Source: Apostichopus japonicus (lineage: Eukaryota > Echinodermata > Holothuroidea > Aspidochirotida > Stichopodidae). Taken from it: DNA of 64,000 nt. A model generated the notes under the pieces. That model saw only the letters and a program-made list of their open reading frames with translations, made no database searches and had not been told where the DNA came from. Position 1 is the stretch's first letter, and every line of letters starts with the position of its first letter. Position numbers and translations under genes: made by a program. The DNA lies in assembly GCF_037975245.1 (NCBI RefSeq), contig NC_092567.1, positions 3,209,214 to 3,273,213 on the forward strand, given 5' to 3'. Shown piece after piece: positions 12,168-25,000 of the stretch.

Positions 12168-13193
12168 CATAGGCGTAGGAGCATCAACTGATTTGGGGGG
12201 GGGGGGGGGGCTGTAACGACTTGCCCGAAAAATATAACCAAAAGTTTTTTTTTCGCGCGTCAATATCATATAAGCAAGCATCGGTTATTACATCGCATGC
12301 CAATAACATGAAATCATTTTCCGTGTTATTACCCTTCCATATTGGTTAGAATTATTGGGGAAGTCGTTACAACAATAATTATAATAATAATAAAATCAGT
12401 TTAACCATTGAAAAACACATTGCAAATTCTTCGTCTTTCACTAGGTGCCAGTGGCGGAGCTATGGGGTATTGGTCAGGGGGGGGAGAGAATGGTCTGTAG
12501 GGGCGCTTTTGACACTATCTAAGCGGAGCGCCACCACAGGTTGGCGAGGAGTGTACAGAAATTTTTTGAGTAAAGTTACTCCCTCGATCGCCGGAAATGA
12601 CCCTTTCCGGGCCTTGCTAATTTGCAGATAAACGAAGAATAAATAGGTGTCATCGCCATTTGTCAGAAAATTGCACCAACAAAATGTGACAAATGTCAAT
12701 AGGTATTTGAGAGCGCAATAAAAAAGTCAATAATCGCGAATAAGTAAAAAGTGGTAAAAAGCTGAAAGGCGCCAGCAGTCCATTTGAGTCCGTCAGGGGG
12801 GCATCCGCCCCCTTTGACTGTATGGACGCTCCGCCACTGGTAGGTGCACGCAAAATTCTCAGCATATTGCCCAAATTTTCACCCAAAAAATTGGAAAAAA
12901 AAATGCAAATTATTATTCTTTCAGTAGGTGCCTGAAAAAATTCTCAGCATATTGCCCGAATTTTCACCAAAATATTGAAAAACACATTGCAAATTATTAT
13001 TCTTTCAGTACATGCCCTAATAATTCTCAGCATATTGCCGAATTTTCACCCAAAAAAAAATGAAAAACACATTGCAAATTATTATTCTTCCAGTAGGTGC
13101 CCGAAAAATTCTAAGCATATTGCCCGAATTTTCACCAACAAAATTGGTTGGAGGGCTGCAGCCCCCCCAGCCCCCCCGCCTCCTACGCCTATG
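12168..13193. mobile_element. Complete family A hAT-like element with insertion
   Basis: The ends are CATAGGCGTAGGAG, repeated in reverse at the right end (14/14). The exact 8-bp target duplication GGTGACAG lies at 12160-12167 and 13194-13201. A G run follows the left end and C runs precede the right end. The right half contains about four tandem copies of a 60-90 bp unit (TTCTTTCAGTAGGTGCC ... CAGCATATTGCC) at 12425-13145. A separate element (12449-12839) is inserted in the first of these. This is the reference copy for family A. No transposase is present. Confidence 0.88.
12449..12839. mobile_element. Family C hAT MITE nested in family A
   Basis: The ends CAGTGGCGGAGC and GCTCCGCCACTG are perfect 12-bp inverted repeats. 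The flanks CTAGGTGC (12441-12448) and GTAGGTGC (12840-12847) are a 7/8 target duplication of family A sequence, proving insertion into that element. The shared hairpin module is at 12513-12566. It has about the same length and order as the copy at 19681-20060. Confidence 0.87.
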
Positions 13194-15806
13194 GGTGACA
13201 GCCTTCTAAGCCTTTCTAAATTCGCTAAAAACAGTTAAGTTGTAAATTTGAAATCGATTTCTAGTTGTCGTTATCCATTATACATTTTAAACTTCGATGG
13301 AATAATTTAATCACTTTCGCCTGTTCTGTGTAGATAAAAAGAACTAGTGCAGTATATAATTCGATATTTAAAAAGATAAAAGATCTCATCAAACGAATCT
13401 TTCTACCTGCTAAACACGAGCAATATTTTATCTCCACCGTCAATTTCACAGAACAAAACTGTTCTCCGTAAACTAGGCAATTAAGAACCCGCAATGTTTG
13501 TAGTCACATATTAGATATGTGAGTTACATTAAGGGCTATTTAATTATGTGCTAATTAGGCAGACTTCCGTATACAAACGAAAAGTAAATAAAAAAAAACG
13601 AAGAAACGGAAATTAAACATTCCTTCTATAAAATTAGTGAGAGGCGCAAGTGAGGGATGTATTAAACAACCAAGGAAATCAAGTTTACTCATTTAAAATA
13701 TATAAACAAAGAATAATAATGAGAACACGTCGTAATATCACGGCATATGACATACAGTATCACTGAATGGCTGTTAGATATATACCTAACCCGTATTGAA
13801 TAAAAATATGCATTATTCCCAGCCACTGCTAGACACGGAGTGACCTACTTATGGTCGGTTTCCATGGTTACGTTGTATGACAGTTACAACATTCCAGGTG
13901 TACACTAGACGCGTGTCCCGTTTTTCTATTCATTATCTTTAACCCTGGCTCGTGTCATCTATTGTTATGCTAATTAGGTATTTACGGGAGATCCAGGTGT
14001 GTCATCTTTACTGTTAACTTATTTTACTTTACAAATATATTCCTTGAATCAATCGTCTGGGCAGAAAACTATTGTAGAAGTAGAATAGAATAGGCCTACA
14101 GTGTGTACTAAACGGTGATGATGTTATCGGGTAGAAACATGGAATGGATTCGATGGGCTCTCTACAAACGATTATGTACGACGGGGAGGGGGAGGATGGG
14201 GGGTGACGAATGGAGGGTGGTGGCGGGTACAGGTCAGATGTCTGAAGGGGAGTGGGCAGAGGGTGCGAGCCTAAACCTACTGAGGAACACACTGGGATTG
14301 GGGTAAACATTCTGTGTTATATTTGCTTTTGATAGTCAGACCAAGCCAAACTCCCAAAGTGTGTTATTTCCGTGATATTTTCTCTGCGGTTACAGTTATT
14401 CATGAAATGGCAGTGTTTCACATATAAAATATGTTAATCAGCTTTCTTTTCTCAGGTATTTCATTTATGTAACTAATAAATAGTTTTCTCTTTTATTCGA
14501 GATTTGGGTGACGCGTCAGCTGTAAGTTGAAGACGTCACTGATTATGTTGTGAATGGTAAAGACGGAAAGGAGAAACTTTTACAAGGTTTGATCTGTGGG
14601 ACCAATGAAGGCGAGAGGAGGGGCGGGAGGAGGGTTTGGTGAGGGCGGGCGGGAGGGGGGGGGGCTCGGAGGATTAAATAACACTGAATTGTAAAGGACC
14701 AAGCAGGGACGTCATGATCGAATCATGTATGACGTAACATTAATACGAGGAATATTAAAATATTAAACAGTTTTAGTTAAAGTTATCAATTATGCAAAGT
14801 TGAAGCTCAAGCTAACTTATTTCATTATTGTTTAAAATTAAGATAATATAATGAGCTTAAATATTAATTTAGCTTATTTTTTATAACATCTATTTCAAAT
14901 TATAAAAAACAAATTGATGCAGCTTTGAATGGATTTAGTTTTAACCTTTGTAATTTATGAGAATCATATTTGCTTTTAATGATATTTATGGCAATAAAAA
15001 AAATCAACTTTATAGTTAACTCAAATTTAATTATTTATATCCTTTTTGTTAAATTTTATTTTGTTTTAATTTGTTAACCTATTTGAGTAGCCATTTTTGA
15101 AATTTTGACAACTAAAGCTGTTTCATTGGTTGCTTGTTTGGTATACAATATTTCAGTTTTGCTAGAGTATCATAATCTGAACACATTTTTTTTTAACAAT
15201 AAGTAATAAGTTATTGCTATTTTTATTGCCATCATTTTACTACTTTTATATTAATAACGATTTTCAATCTCTTTTGTTGTAAAAATTCTTAAATAAATTG
15301 TACATAATTGAAAACAAATATTTCGGAGGTCTCAGTTAAATGTAATGGTTATTACTTATAAAACTCTACTTTAGAATATTCATTATACTCGCTAGAATGA
15401 TTAAAATCCAACTACCTTGTGTATATATCTCTTATTTTATCCTAATAAAGATTCCTGTCATTCTGGAACCTAATTATTAACTAAATGTTAACAATAAACT
15501 AAACAAAGAACATTTTAAACAACCCCCCCCCCCTCCACCCCTCTCTTACCGACACCCTCTTAAAATATTCCTTATAAATCCATTCTATTTTGTTTTATTT
15601 ATCATAACGTTCTACAGAATTCCTTTCTCGATGACCCAATTTATAGAAACAAATTCAACTAAACTAATTTAATCCAATCCTTGGTATTAAAATACAGCAG
15701 ACTTTACATTCCCTTTTGTTAGTTTAATATTGATAACTTTTATTGATTTAATTAATTGTCTGTTTAACTGTTATGTTAATTCTAACATCTACACAGGAAT
15801 ACTTAC
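13194..15806. other. AT-rich DNA, no exon seen
   Basis: The region lies downstream of the LRR exon on the minus strand, where further LRR exons of the NLR gene would be expected with a phase-2 acceptor. I find none. G-rich tracts lie at 14190-14230 and 14620-14670. From about 14750 the DNA is extremely AT-rich. Confidence 0.45.
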
Positions 15807-16015
15807 TCCAGCTCCTTCAAGCTTGTACACTGTGAGGAGTAAGACAAGATGGCCGCCCACTCTTCATTAGTTAGTCTCCTGTTGACGTCACTGATCTCCA
15901 GCTTCTGGAGAGAACTCAGGATAGAGAGAGAGAGACCAGACTCAAGGATAAGGTTCAGACCAGACTCATCAACTCTAGGAGAGCAGGAGGATAGAACCAC
16001 ACAGGAGATAGGAAT
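15807..16015 (-). CDS. NLR gene, leucine-rich-repeat exon
   Basis: The minus strand has the acceptor TATTCTTTCATTCTAG before 16015 and the donor GGA|GTAAGT at 15807. The 209-nt exon opens in phase 0 with IPISCVVLSSC and ends in phase 2 after SQCTSLKEL. Two LRR-type strands are visible, around SSLQKLEISDV and CTSLKELE, spaced as in ribonuclease-inhibitor-type repeats. The start, IPISCVVLSSC, follows naturally after LEVASANQ at the end of the exon at 39634-39950, which also has a phase-0 donor. That implies a 23.6-kb intron. The exon is clearly more GC-rich than its AT-rich surroundings. It could instead belong to a neighbouring NLR copy. Confidence 0.7.
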
Positions 16016-19000
16016 CTAGAATGAAAGAATAGAGTTACTGATAACAGAGTAGATAGAGATAAATAGATTGGATTTGGTTAGGTTTAGAATAATTATAATA
16101 AAATAAAAATAACGAAAAAAAGATAAAGGAAAATAAAGCGATAAACTAAGACATTTAGGTCGTGTTTATTTGTAAGACGGAATCAGTTATTAGAACGGAA
16201 ATAAGGGGCTGATTTTAAGGGAAGACAAATATAAACAGGAATAATTAGATTAGATTAGAGAAAATAAAGTGGTAATGTAGGATTAAAGGGTTAGTTTGAT
16301 TGTTTTACAATTAAATTATTCATTAAAGTTTTTATAGCTAGTAAGGTTTAATAAAATAAGAATGCGAGGCTACATATTTTTATTTATTAGTTAATAGGAA
16401 ACAAATCTCAATGACGGGTTGAGAATTTTATAAGAAATGGGTCAATAATAATTGAGATTATCTATCTTTTGAAGAAAAATATTGATCAAATTTATTTTTT
16501 TTTTATTTAGAACTTTCAGAAGGAAAATGTAATTTAATGTTATAGGAATCATGAAAAGGAAACTTCTACTCTAACTAATACCAGGTTTTTATAAAGTATA
16601 AGGAGAGTTTGAAGAATTATATTTAAATCAATAGGTTGTTTCTTATAATTAAAATGCAGTTTAGAGAAGCAGATGTACGGTAGATCAAATTCAAGTTTCC
16701 AGAGAGAAGGTTGACGAGGCTTAAACTCAAAATTTAATTTACAAATTATTTCATTATTGATCCAAATCCGACTATTCTGCTTGAATTATAATTATTTCTA
16801 ATTAATATGATTTGTTTAAAGATGATGTCCATCTGTGTTTAATTAGTTAATTATCAAATTCATTCCTAAGTTACGGTTTGAGTGTGACATAACTTCTAGT
16901 AGATTTTTTCGAAATGTAACATTTTTCTTTCTTTGTGTTTGTAGATATTCCTAAATTGGGTATTGCTTATGATTTTAACTTTCTAAACTTTATCGTTTCT
17001 TCCAATTAAATAGTACCATCCGCTAATTATATATTTTTTTTTACAAATAATATTGTTATCTGTAAACACTTCATATCCTTGAGGGTTTAATTATACTAAT
17101 TAATTGTTACTTTTAAGTTTAATCGGGTTGATTGGGTCTTCATTGAAATATCTTCTGTTACATGGAGTTCATCGGGTGTGAACAGTTAGCGGAACATTTA
17201 ACGTTTGAGCTACGGCTCTGGCGAACTTCTGCTATTGAGAGTTGCAGCAGGGTAAAATAGGTGGCGCACTTTCAATTCAAAACTATTTTACTTTTTAAAC
17301 ATCATGTGGCCATAAGTCTGTTGGCTTGGAAATGACGTACAGTTTTTATAATTATGTTGGCAAAATTAAGACAAACCAGCTGTCAGTAGAACACCACGAT
17401 CTAGTTGCTCCTGGAAAAACATGGACGAAAGATTCCTTTAATAACTATGTATTGCATTTGATTATTATAGAGGCTCAGAGCTCTGGGCCCTATACAGTAT
17501 TTAACAAAGGTATATTTCATATAAAGTGTCAGGTATATTGGCAGGAGTATGGTCATTCAACTAATCAGTTATTAAATAACATTATTTCAGTTAGCCTGCT
17601 CGGTAAAAAAGCTGCAGGTTTCTCACACAAGTGGCTCAAATGTCCGACCTGGTAGATTTAATAAGTTAGGTGATTAAAATGATAATTTTGGAATGTTATA
17701 GATTGACTTGTATTAATGCGTATAAGGCTATGTTATGTACGATTAAAATCGAGTTGAACCATTTTCTGTGATTTAAATTTTTTTGAGGAATAACAAAGTT
17801 TCTAGAGTTTGTCTATTGATACATTTTGTTAGCTAGAATGAAGTAAATGTTAGGCATCAGTACACCTAGAATGTTAATCGCTGATTTCATTCTTCGCTTA
17901 ATTTAAGATCCCTAAAGAAAACTCAGTGTCTCGATTGTATTTTATTTCAATTCCTTTATAGTTAAGATATGCTTTAACTTGGACTTTTCTGATATTCAGT
18001 CAGCAACTAGGCTAAGATCTCTATTATTTATGAGTTAGATTTGCTAAGCATGTCCTCTCGCTAAAAGTAGATAATTATAGTTTTTCGAAGGTGATGAGTG
18101 AGTTTTCTAACATAGCCTAACTTTATTACTACTAGTCTAGCTTATAGCCTAACTAAGTTTGGCCTGGCCGCTTTCCCCCTCTAGCCTATGCCTCTATACC
18201 ATACCGTCAAATTATCTCACTTATGAAATGAACGCTGTCTTAACTATTAACAGTGGTTCCTCTCCATTAAATAATCCATCTTATTAACCAACAAGTCAAT
18301 GGTAAAAAACAACTCCCACGAATATAATACGTACTCTGGAGCTCCACTAATGTAACACTAAAACATTTGTCGTCAGTGATATAGATACTAGATGTGAACA
18401 GGTATTCAATAGCATATACAGGTGTTTTCCAACTGTTCGCGGGTGATGTTTGAAATTTGTAACATACATTTTGGCGCCAATAGAAGTAAATGTACGAGAG
18501 ATGTAACGTTATACATACCCGGTGAAAACAGACAGTTTGAAAACTGACGTCGATTGGGTATGTAGTAAGGAAGGGGTCGAGGAAGTAAATAATACAACAC
18601 AACCTATATCAATTAGATCAAGCTATCATTGACATTCTACCTAAGCGGTAGGGTGTTAGTTCCCGTGCACCCCCTCCCCTCCCCCACCACCGGTTAAAAT
18701 TTGGGCAAATAGCATTTCATGTACACATTCCCCCACCCTATTATCTGCTAGTGGATGCATAAACAAGCAATAAACACAAAAGTTTGAATACCGTCTGTTT
18801 CAAATGATTTAAAGAGTACATGTTTAATGAATAATAAAACCTACATGGAATAACATAAATTGAACAGCCTTGCTCCGTCCTACACATCTTGCAGACACAT
18901 CGTGCAGACAAAACGTGTCTGTGTCAAGTTACATTTTTGTTTTTACATATATTCACTAAATCATCATGAAATTATCGGAATAAATGTAACTCAGGTGCGT

Positions 19001-22000
19001 ATCCAGGATTTTCAAACCCGGGGGGCGCGAATTACTATCTAAGCGGAGCGCCACCATCGGTTGGCGCGCAGCGTACAAGAAAATTTCTTGTTTTGAAACC
19101 CCCCAGATCACCGGAAACGGCACTTCTCGGGCTTGAAATGACCAACCAGATGTACACCTTTTGCCTGAGAACCAAGTATTTCCTAATAGTTTTTTTTTTC
19201 CATCCATAATCTTTTAGAAGATTGTCAACCCGGCACACATCATGTTCGACCTGATCGCATCTCCTGTGGGTCTTTGCTTTGTAGGTGATTCTACGTCCCG
19301 GCCCACAATACCCGTCAGCCCCACTTTTCAAGGTTTTAAGCCCCATATTTGTTCAGAATTTGAAAATTCACATTTCTCGTGAATAAACTCACTTCAAAAC
19401 ATAGCCATAATGTTGTACAAAATTTCATCTATGGACAACCAATATAGAAAAAACTTCCTTCAACCCCTAACAGACCGGTCAAAATTGCACGAGTAGAGGG
19501 AAGTGTGATGTAGAATGTTGGTCAGAAATTTTCGAAAATTCCGACACAGTTAATTTCTTGATGTACAAATATTAAAACCTGTTATAACGGCTATTATAAA
19601 ACTTGGTTGAAGGAAATGAAAAAATAGGAGATATTTCCTTCAACCGAACACTACACACATAGGCGTAGGAGGCGCGGCGGCAGTGGCGGAGCTAGGGGTA
19701 TTGGTCAGGAGTGGCGAGAATGGTCTGAAGGGGCGCTTTCGACACTATCTAAGCGGAGCGCCACCACTGGTTGGCGCGTAGCGTACAGAAAATTTTGAGT
19801 AAAGATACTCCCTAGATCGCCGGAAATGACCCTTTCCGGGTCTGGCTAATTTGCAGATAAACGAAGAATAAGGTGTCATCGCCAAATTACACCAACAAAA
19901 TGTGAGAAATGTCAATAAGTAGATGAGAGCGCAATAAAAAAGTCAAAAATCACGAATAAGTAAAAAGTGGTAAAGAGCTGAAAAAGGCGCCAGCAGTCCA
20001 TTTGAGTCCGTCAGGGGGGGGGGGCATCCGCCCCCTGACCATATGGACGCTCCGCCACTGCGCGGCGGGGGTGCAGGCCCTAATTCGCCATTACTAATGT
20101 AAAAGAGAGTTTTGACATAATTGGACCTCCATGCTTTTTATACATCTACATGAGACATGTCGTTGTTTACATTAGCATCCCGCGGTATACTGCGCAATTT
20201 GAACGGACCGTACGGTACATGATGGCATGCGATGTAATAACCGATACTTGCTTATATGATATTGACAAGAACACGTTGAACGCGCGCAGAGCGCGCGAAA
20301 ATTTTTGGTTATTTTTTCAGGCAAGTCGGACAGTTTTGAGGCTTTTCATCCTGGAACGCCATTTTCATGCTCACTGATATGATGTTATATCTGCTGTTTG
20401 CGTTACAAATTCGAACAGGCGCGTAGCGAGGAATTTGCCAAGGGAGAGGCGAAGCCTGTAGGCAAATTATCAGAGCCGTATATACGGCTCTGGCAAATTA
20501 TCTAAGCGTAGCGCCACCATAGGTTGGCGCGAAGCGTACAAGCAAATTTTGGCCGAAAATGTCTCCCAGATCGCTGGAAATGACACTTCCCAGGCCTTGT
20601 TAGTTGCCTCTAAGCACTTTCTATTTTGAAATTACTTAGCGATATCATTTAAAAAAATGCTGAATGGGGGTAGGGGGGGCGGGCGGTCGCCCCCATCCCA
20701 AAATGCGTCATGTTCCCCGACGACACGGTCGAGTTCGAGACCAGCCACAGTTGGTTTCATAGCACAATTCTACACACGCGTTATGATAGACCATATATAG
20801 TATATATATAGATCATTAGTGAGAGAGGAAAATGGAAACGTCAAAAAATGGAGTTGTCGGTGTGAGGGGTAGGGTGAGTCACACTTTTACGAAATCATTG
20901 ATCCGTCACTGGCTACCCTTCAGCGCTGTAATGATGTCACTGTTCTTCTTTCTCTTCCCGGTGTCTTCGCGTTTTGCTTTTACTCCCTCTTTTTCTCCTT
21001 TTTCTCTCTTTCTTCTTTTTCTTTTCCCTTCCTTCCTCTCCTCCTCCTCTTTTTTCCCCTCTTTTTTCCTTTTTTCTTCTCTTTTTTTCTCTTCTCTTTT
21101 TCTTACCCGGGGGGCGCGCGCCCCCAACGCCCCCCCTGGATACGCACCTGTAACTACACGACTTTTTTCATCCCTCCCCACCCAACCACCTTTGTAATTA
21201 ATTCCATTCCATGTCAATGCTGGATTATTTAGCTAAATCTTTGCACCAGCAAAGAGAGTTTAAGGCAATCAAACAATGTTTTGTCTTTCACGTACCTCGT
21301 AATTGCTCAAATCAAAATACTATGTCGACATTTAACCAATAATTGTAATAGTCAATTCATGTAGCCCCCCCCCCTTTTTCTCCCGTTTTACTTATTACCA
21401 TCCTCATCAAGAAAAGTTTATTTTTTGAGAAAAAATAGTTGAAATTTGCATAAGAAAGAAATCTTGATTTCGAGAAATGCAATGGCAATTTCGAGAGAAA
21501 CGTACAAGTTTGAGATAACACGCTAATATTTTTAGTTGAGAAGTCAACATTTCAATAGTTTAAATTTAAAACAAAAAGAAATCGACATTTTACACGAAGG
21601 GAATTAAAGAGGTCGAAATCAATCGAAGAGGTTCTAAATTTTAGAAAAAGTAGTTTAATGTTGAGAATTTCGGTTATATTACAGATTGCAATTTTAAGAC
21701 AAATTTGATTTTCAAGAAAAGGGTTTCAATTTTGAAAAAGGGTTGAAATTCCCAGAAATATTCAAAACTTTCGGGATAAAATAATTAAAATTTTGATATG
21801 GAAATTTTGAAATTGTTCAGTGTTCCATGTGGGTCACAATAATGAAAAAATGTGTATTGTTTACTTAATTGGGATGCCCCCCGACCCCCTCCCAAACCAA
21901 TTCATTTTTTTCTCCCTTCCTACGCCAATCAAGTGATTTGTCACATGTATAGATATGGGGAAGGGTGTAGAACATAAAGGAGGAGGTACATCTTGTGGCT

Positions 22001-25000
22001 AATTTGTGTATATTTCTGATTAAGTGCATGAGCGGTAAGTTTGCCTCTCCAATCCTGAAAACGGATCGACTCTCCTGTATGGTTTAGTACCCAGTAACGT
22101 GGGTTCACATTCCAAAATTCTCCCGATCAATTTAGGAAGGGGAACAAACATTTATGGTCAGACTATATGTGGATCCGAAAGTTTTGATGTTGTTGCTGTG
22201 GAGTAGTCGTTGAATGCAATTCCATATACGGGGTTGTGAGGGTTCTCCGACTGAAATAATTCTGGGGCGTAGTTAGACTATAATTTTAGTCTAAACTTAA
22301 ATTAAGGTTGTGCTAAAAAATACTAGTGTGAAGTTTAAGAACTGAACTGACCGATGTTAAAATCACTATTGTATAATTGCATAAAAAAAAATCAGAAAAT
22401 GCAGTCTTGCTCGCGTCCAGTTATTCTGTAAATAGCCGTTGGGTGGACATGTTGCCAAACCAGTATATTATTCCTATATACAATAATGCCTGACAAAGAG
22501 GTACACATTATTGCATGTTACCTTCATGTAGCCATGTAACTGATTTTAATGGCAGATGCATTGGTTATCTACTACTTGAAATCGGTTTGCAGGACTAGGA
22601 GAATGGGACCCCTTCTCAACCCCCATTTTAATATAGGATTTCAAGGGGGGGGGGAGCAAATCCCAACTGACTTAGGTAGGTCCTACACTATTATGGAAAG
22701 GCTAGAGAATTTAAAAATGGCGGAGGTGTGGTCGTTGGCTTGTTGAAGGCAAATCTCAGTAGCCCCGTCTCCTGAATTCTTTTTGAAAATTGATGTTAAC
22801 TGGTGCACCCCGAGGCATAATTAGACCACCAATTAGGTCTTAAATTGGCTCCATACACCATGCAGTTTTACCTATGAACAATGTTTTTGTAAAGTCGTAA
22901 GGGGGGGGGAGGGGTGTACACTCGTAGCAGTGGCCTTCTTCTCAGCTGAATGTAACATTGCCCCCCTCCCACCCCTCCCCGACTTCTATCCAAGTGTATA
23001 ATTTAGAAATTTTCTGATTAATGTTGAAATACCAAAATACTTTCATCTCGTCATTTCAAAAGTCTTTAGAAATGATAAAATATTGACTTCTTTGTGAGCT
23101 CGTAGTAAACAATATCCTGAAAAGTGCCAAACATGTCTAATTTTCATGCTGTCTTGGTGACACTTGTAGTGACGAAATACTATCACGATAGATTTCGCTA
23201 GGCGATAGTACGCGTTTTTCTTTGGAACTTACACTAGCCCCTTATCTTTGCTTTACTGGAATGGTCAAGACCATCAAAATATTTTCATTATTTGCATATT
23301 GCGTTTTTATTATATATTTAGTGCCGGACCCCTTTTATATTTGGACTTCGGAAGATCTGTTGTGAATAGTCAAAATGCCGTCCAAATTGTAATTTGGTGA
23401 GTTGCAGTGTAATAACTAAGTATTGTTTTGTCTTTTCCATAAGACTTATACGCTACGACCCATATCACGTATACACTTCAAGCGGCTATAGAAGATTCTA
23501 TGAACGCAAAATTACCAGAAAATTATCGAGGTGCAAAATGATGAATTGACATTTCGCAGCATAATGTTGAAGACCTCACTCCTAGATACAAGGAATTTGC
23601 CATTTTGTTGTAAATTGCTATCAGTGGCGTAGCCAGGATTTTTTTCAGTGGGGGGGGGGCGCTGGGGGGCTTGAACTTTTTCTGGGGGGCTTGACCATTT
23701 TTTTGTTACTATCTAAGCGGAGCGCCACCATGAGTTGGCGCGCAGCGTACCGTAAATTTTTAGCTAAAAGGGCCTCCCTGCAGATCGTTGGAAATGACAC
23801 TTCCCAGGCCTTCTTAGGTGCTCTAAAGTTTTCTCAACATCCTTTATTTTGAGATCCCATGTTATGATATGGTCATCAAAGAGTTTAGTGAAATAGAAAA
23901 AAAAACAATCTGGTAAGTTACTTTGAAATATCATGACAAATCTTTTGTGAGTTTGACACCGGCATTGACAGTTTTCGACAAATCTGAAAATTGCGTGTGG
24001 AAAATAAAGAAAGATTGACTGGGCTTTCAGCCAAGTAACATACTGAAATGACCGAACTAGATTGCGTCTAAAATATTATTTGGGTGATAGACTGATTGGC
24101 CGGCAGTGGCGGAGCTAGGGGTATTGGTCGGGGGGGGGGCGAGAATGGCCTATAGGGGGGCTTTCGACACTATCTAAGCGAGTGAGTAAAGATTTTCCCT
24201 AGATTGCCGGAAATGACTCTTTCCGGGCCTTGCTAATTGGAGGTAAACGAAGAATAAATATGTGTCATCGACATTTGTGACAAGTGGAAGTTTATATGGG
24301 TGTTGAAAGTACATGCGCTTCATCACAATCCCCGTGGTATCTTTGTGAGTGCTCATGTTTTCGAAAAATATAGATCGAAAACCCCGTACAGTTCTTGAAA
24401 AGAGTTTCGTACAACAGAATTAAGTGCCGATAAATTAAATACCGCCGTACGTTAGAGCATTTTGTCAGTAAACTACACCAACAAAATGTGACAAATGTCA
24501 ATAGGTAGATGAGAGTGAAATAAAAAAGTCAATAATCGCGAAGTAAAACATGCTTAAAAAGCTGAAAAGGGCGCCAGCAGTCCATTCGAGTCCGTCGGGG
24601 GGGGGGGGTAGTTCTCAATGATAGTGTTGCCTCCTTTCTTGAAAATTTGGTTGTTAGTGGTTTTAAGAGCATCAGGGTACGTCCCAGAAGTGAAAACCAG
24701 ATTGAAAATATAACAGGGTATTGAGGCAATGACGCGAGCAATGATGTGAGAAACATGTGTATGATGTCAGCATTTTTTACCTATTAACATCTTCTTTGGC
24801 ATTCAAGTACCTGGAGACCACCTTTCTATAAGGGTATAGTATTGCTCACTAGCTTGTTTGATCAGTTAATACGCACTGGTTACAAGATAATGATAGGCTG
24901 TTTGTATTAGTATTTATTTGCATGTTAGGGATTATGGATATTTAAAAAAAAGAGTGACAAAGGCAAAGTTTGCCCGAACAGTCGAACACACAGATTCAGT

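Larger units (their letters stand above)
18992..21150. mobile_element. Composite family B/G element, 2159 bp
   Basis: The left end CAGGTGCGTATCCAGG is matched by its exact reverse complement at the right end (16/16). TAACT sits directly outside both ends, a possible 5-bp target duplication; it does not extend to 8 bp. The left half (18992-19570) recurs at 2441-3021 and the right half (20701-21150) at 34998-35450. A family A copy with a family C copy inside it is lodged between the halves. Module copies lie at 19033-19086, 19743-19796 and 20497-20550. The right half ends in a 122-nt pure pyrimidine run. Confidence 0.7.

Noticed and set aside
17326-17655. 109-codon plus-strand frame
   Set aside because: No domain, splice site or paralogue; long chance frames are expected in 64 kb. 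Kept only as a note in the intron entry.
20416-21150. Alternative element starting CAGGCGCGTAGCGAGG
   Set aside because: It matches the right end at only about 13/16 with no flanking repeat. The end at 18992 matches 16/16.
20906-21217. Lys/Glu/Arg-rich minus-strand frame
   Set aside because: It is the purine strand of the pyrimidine tract in a transposon. The same artefact appears at 35232-35470.
22030-22130. tRNA-like GGGTTCACATTCC
   Set aside because: No acceptor or anticodon stem can be drawn around it.
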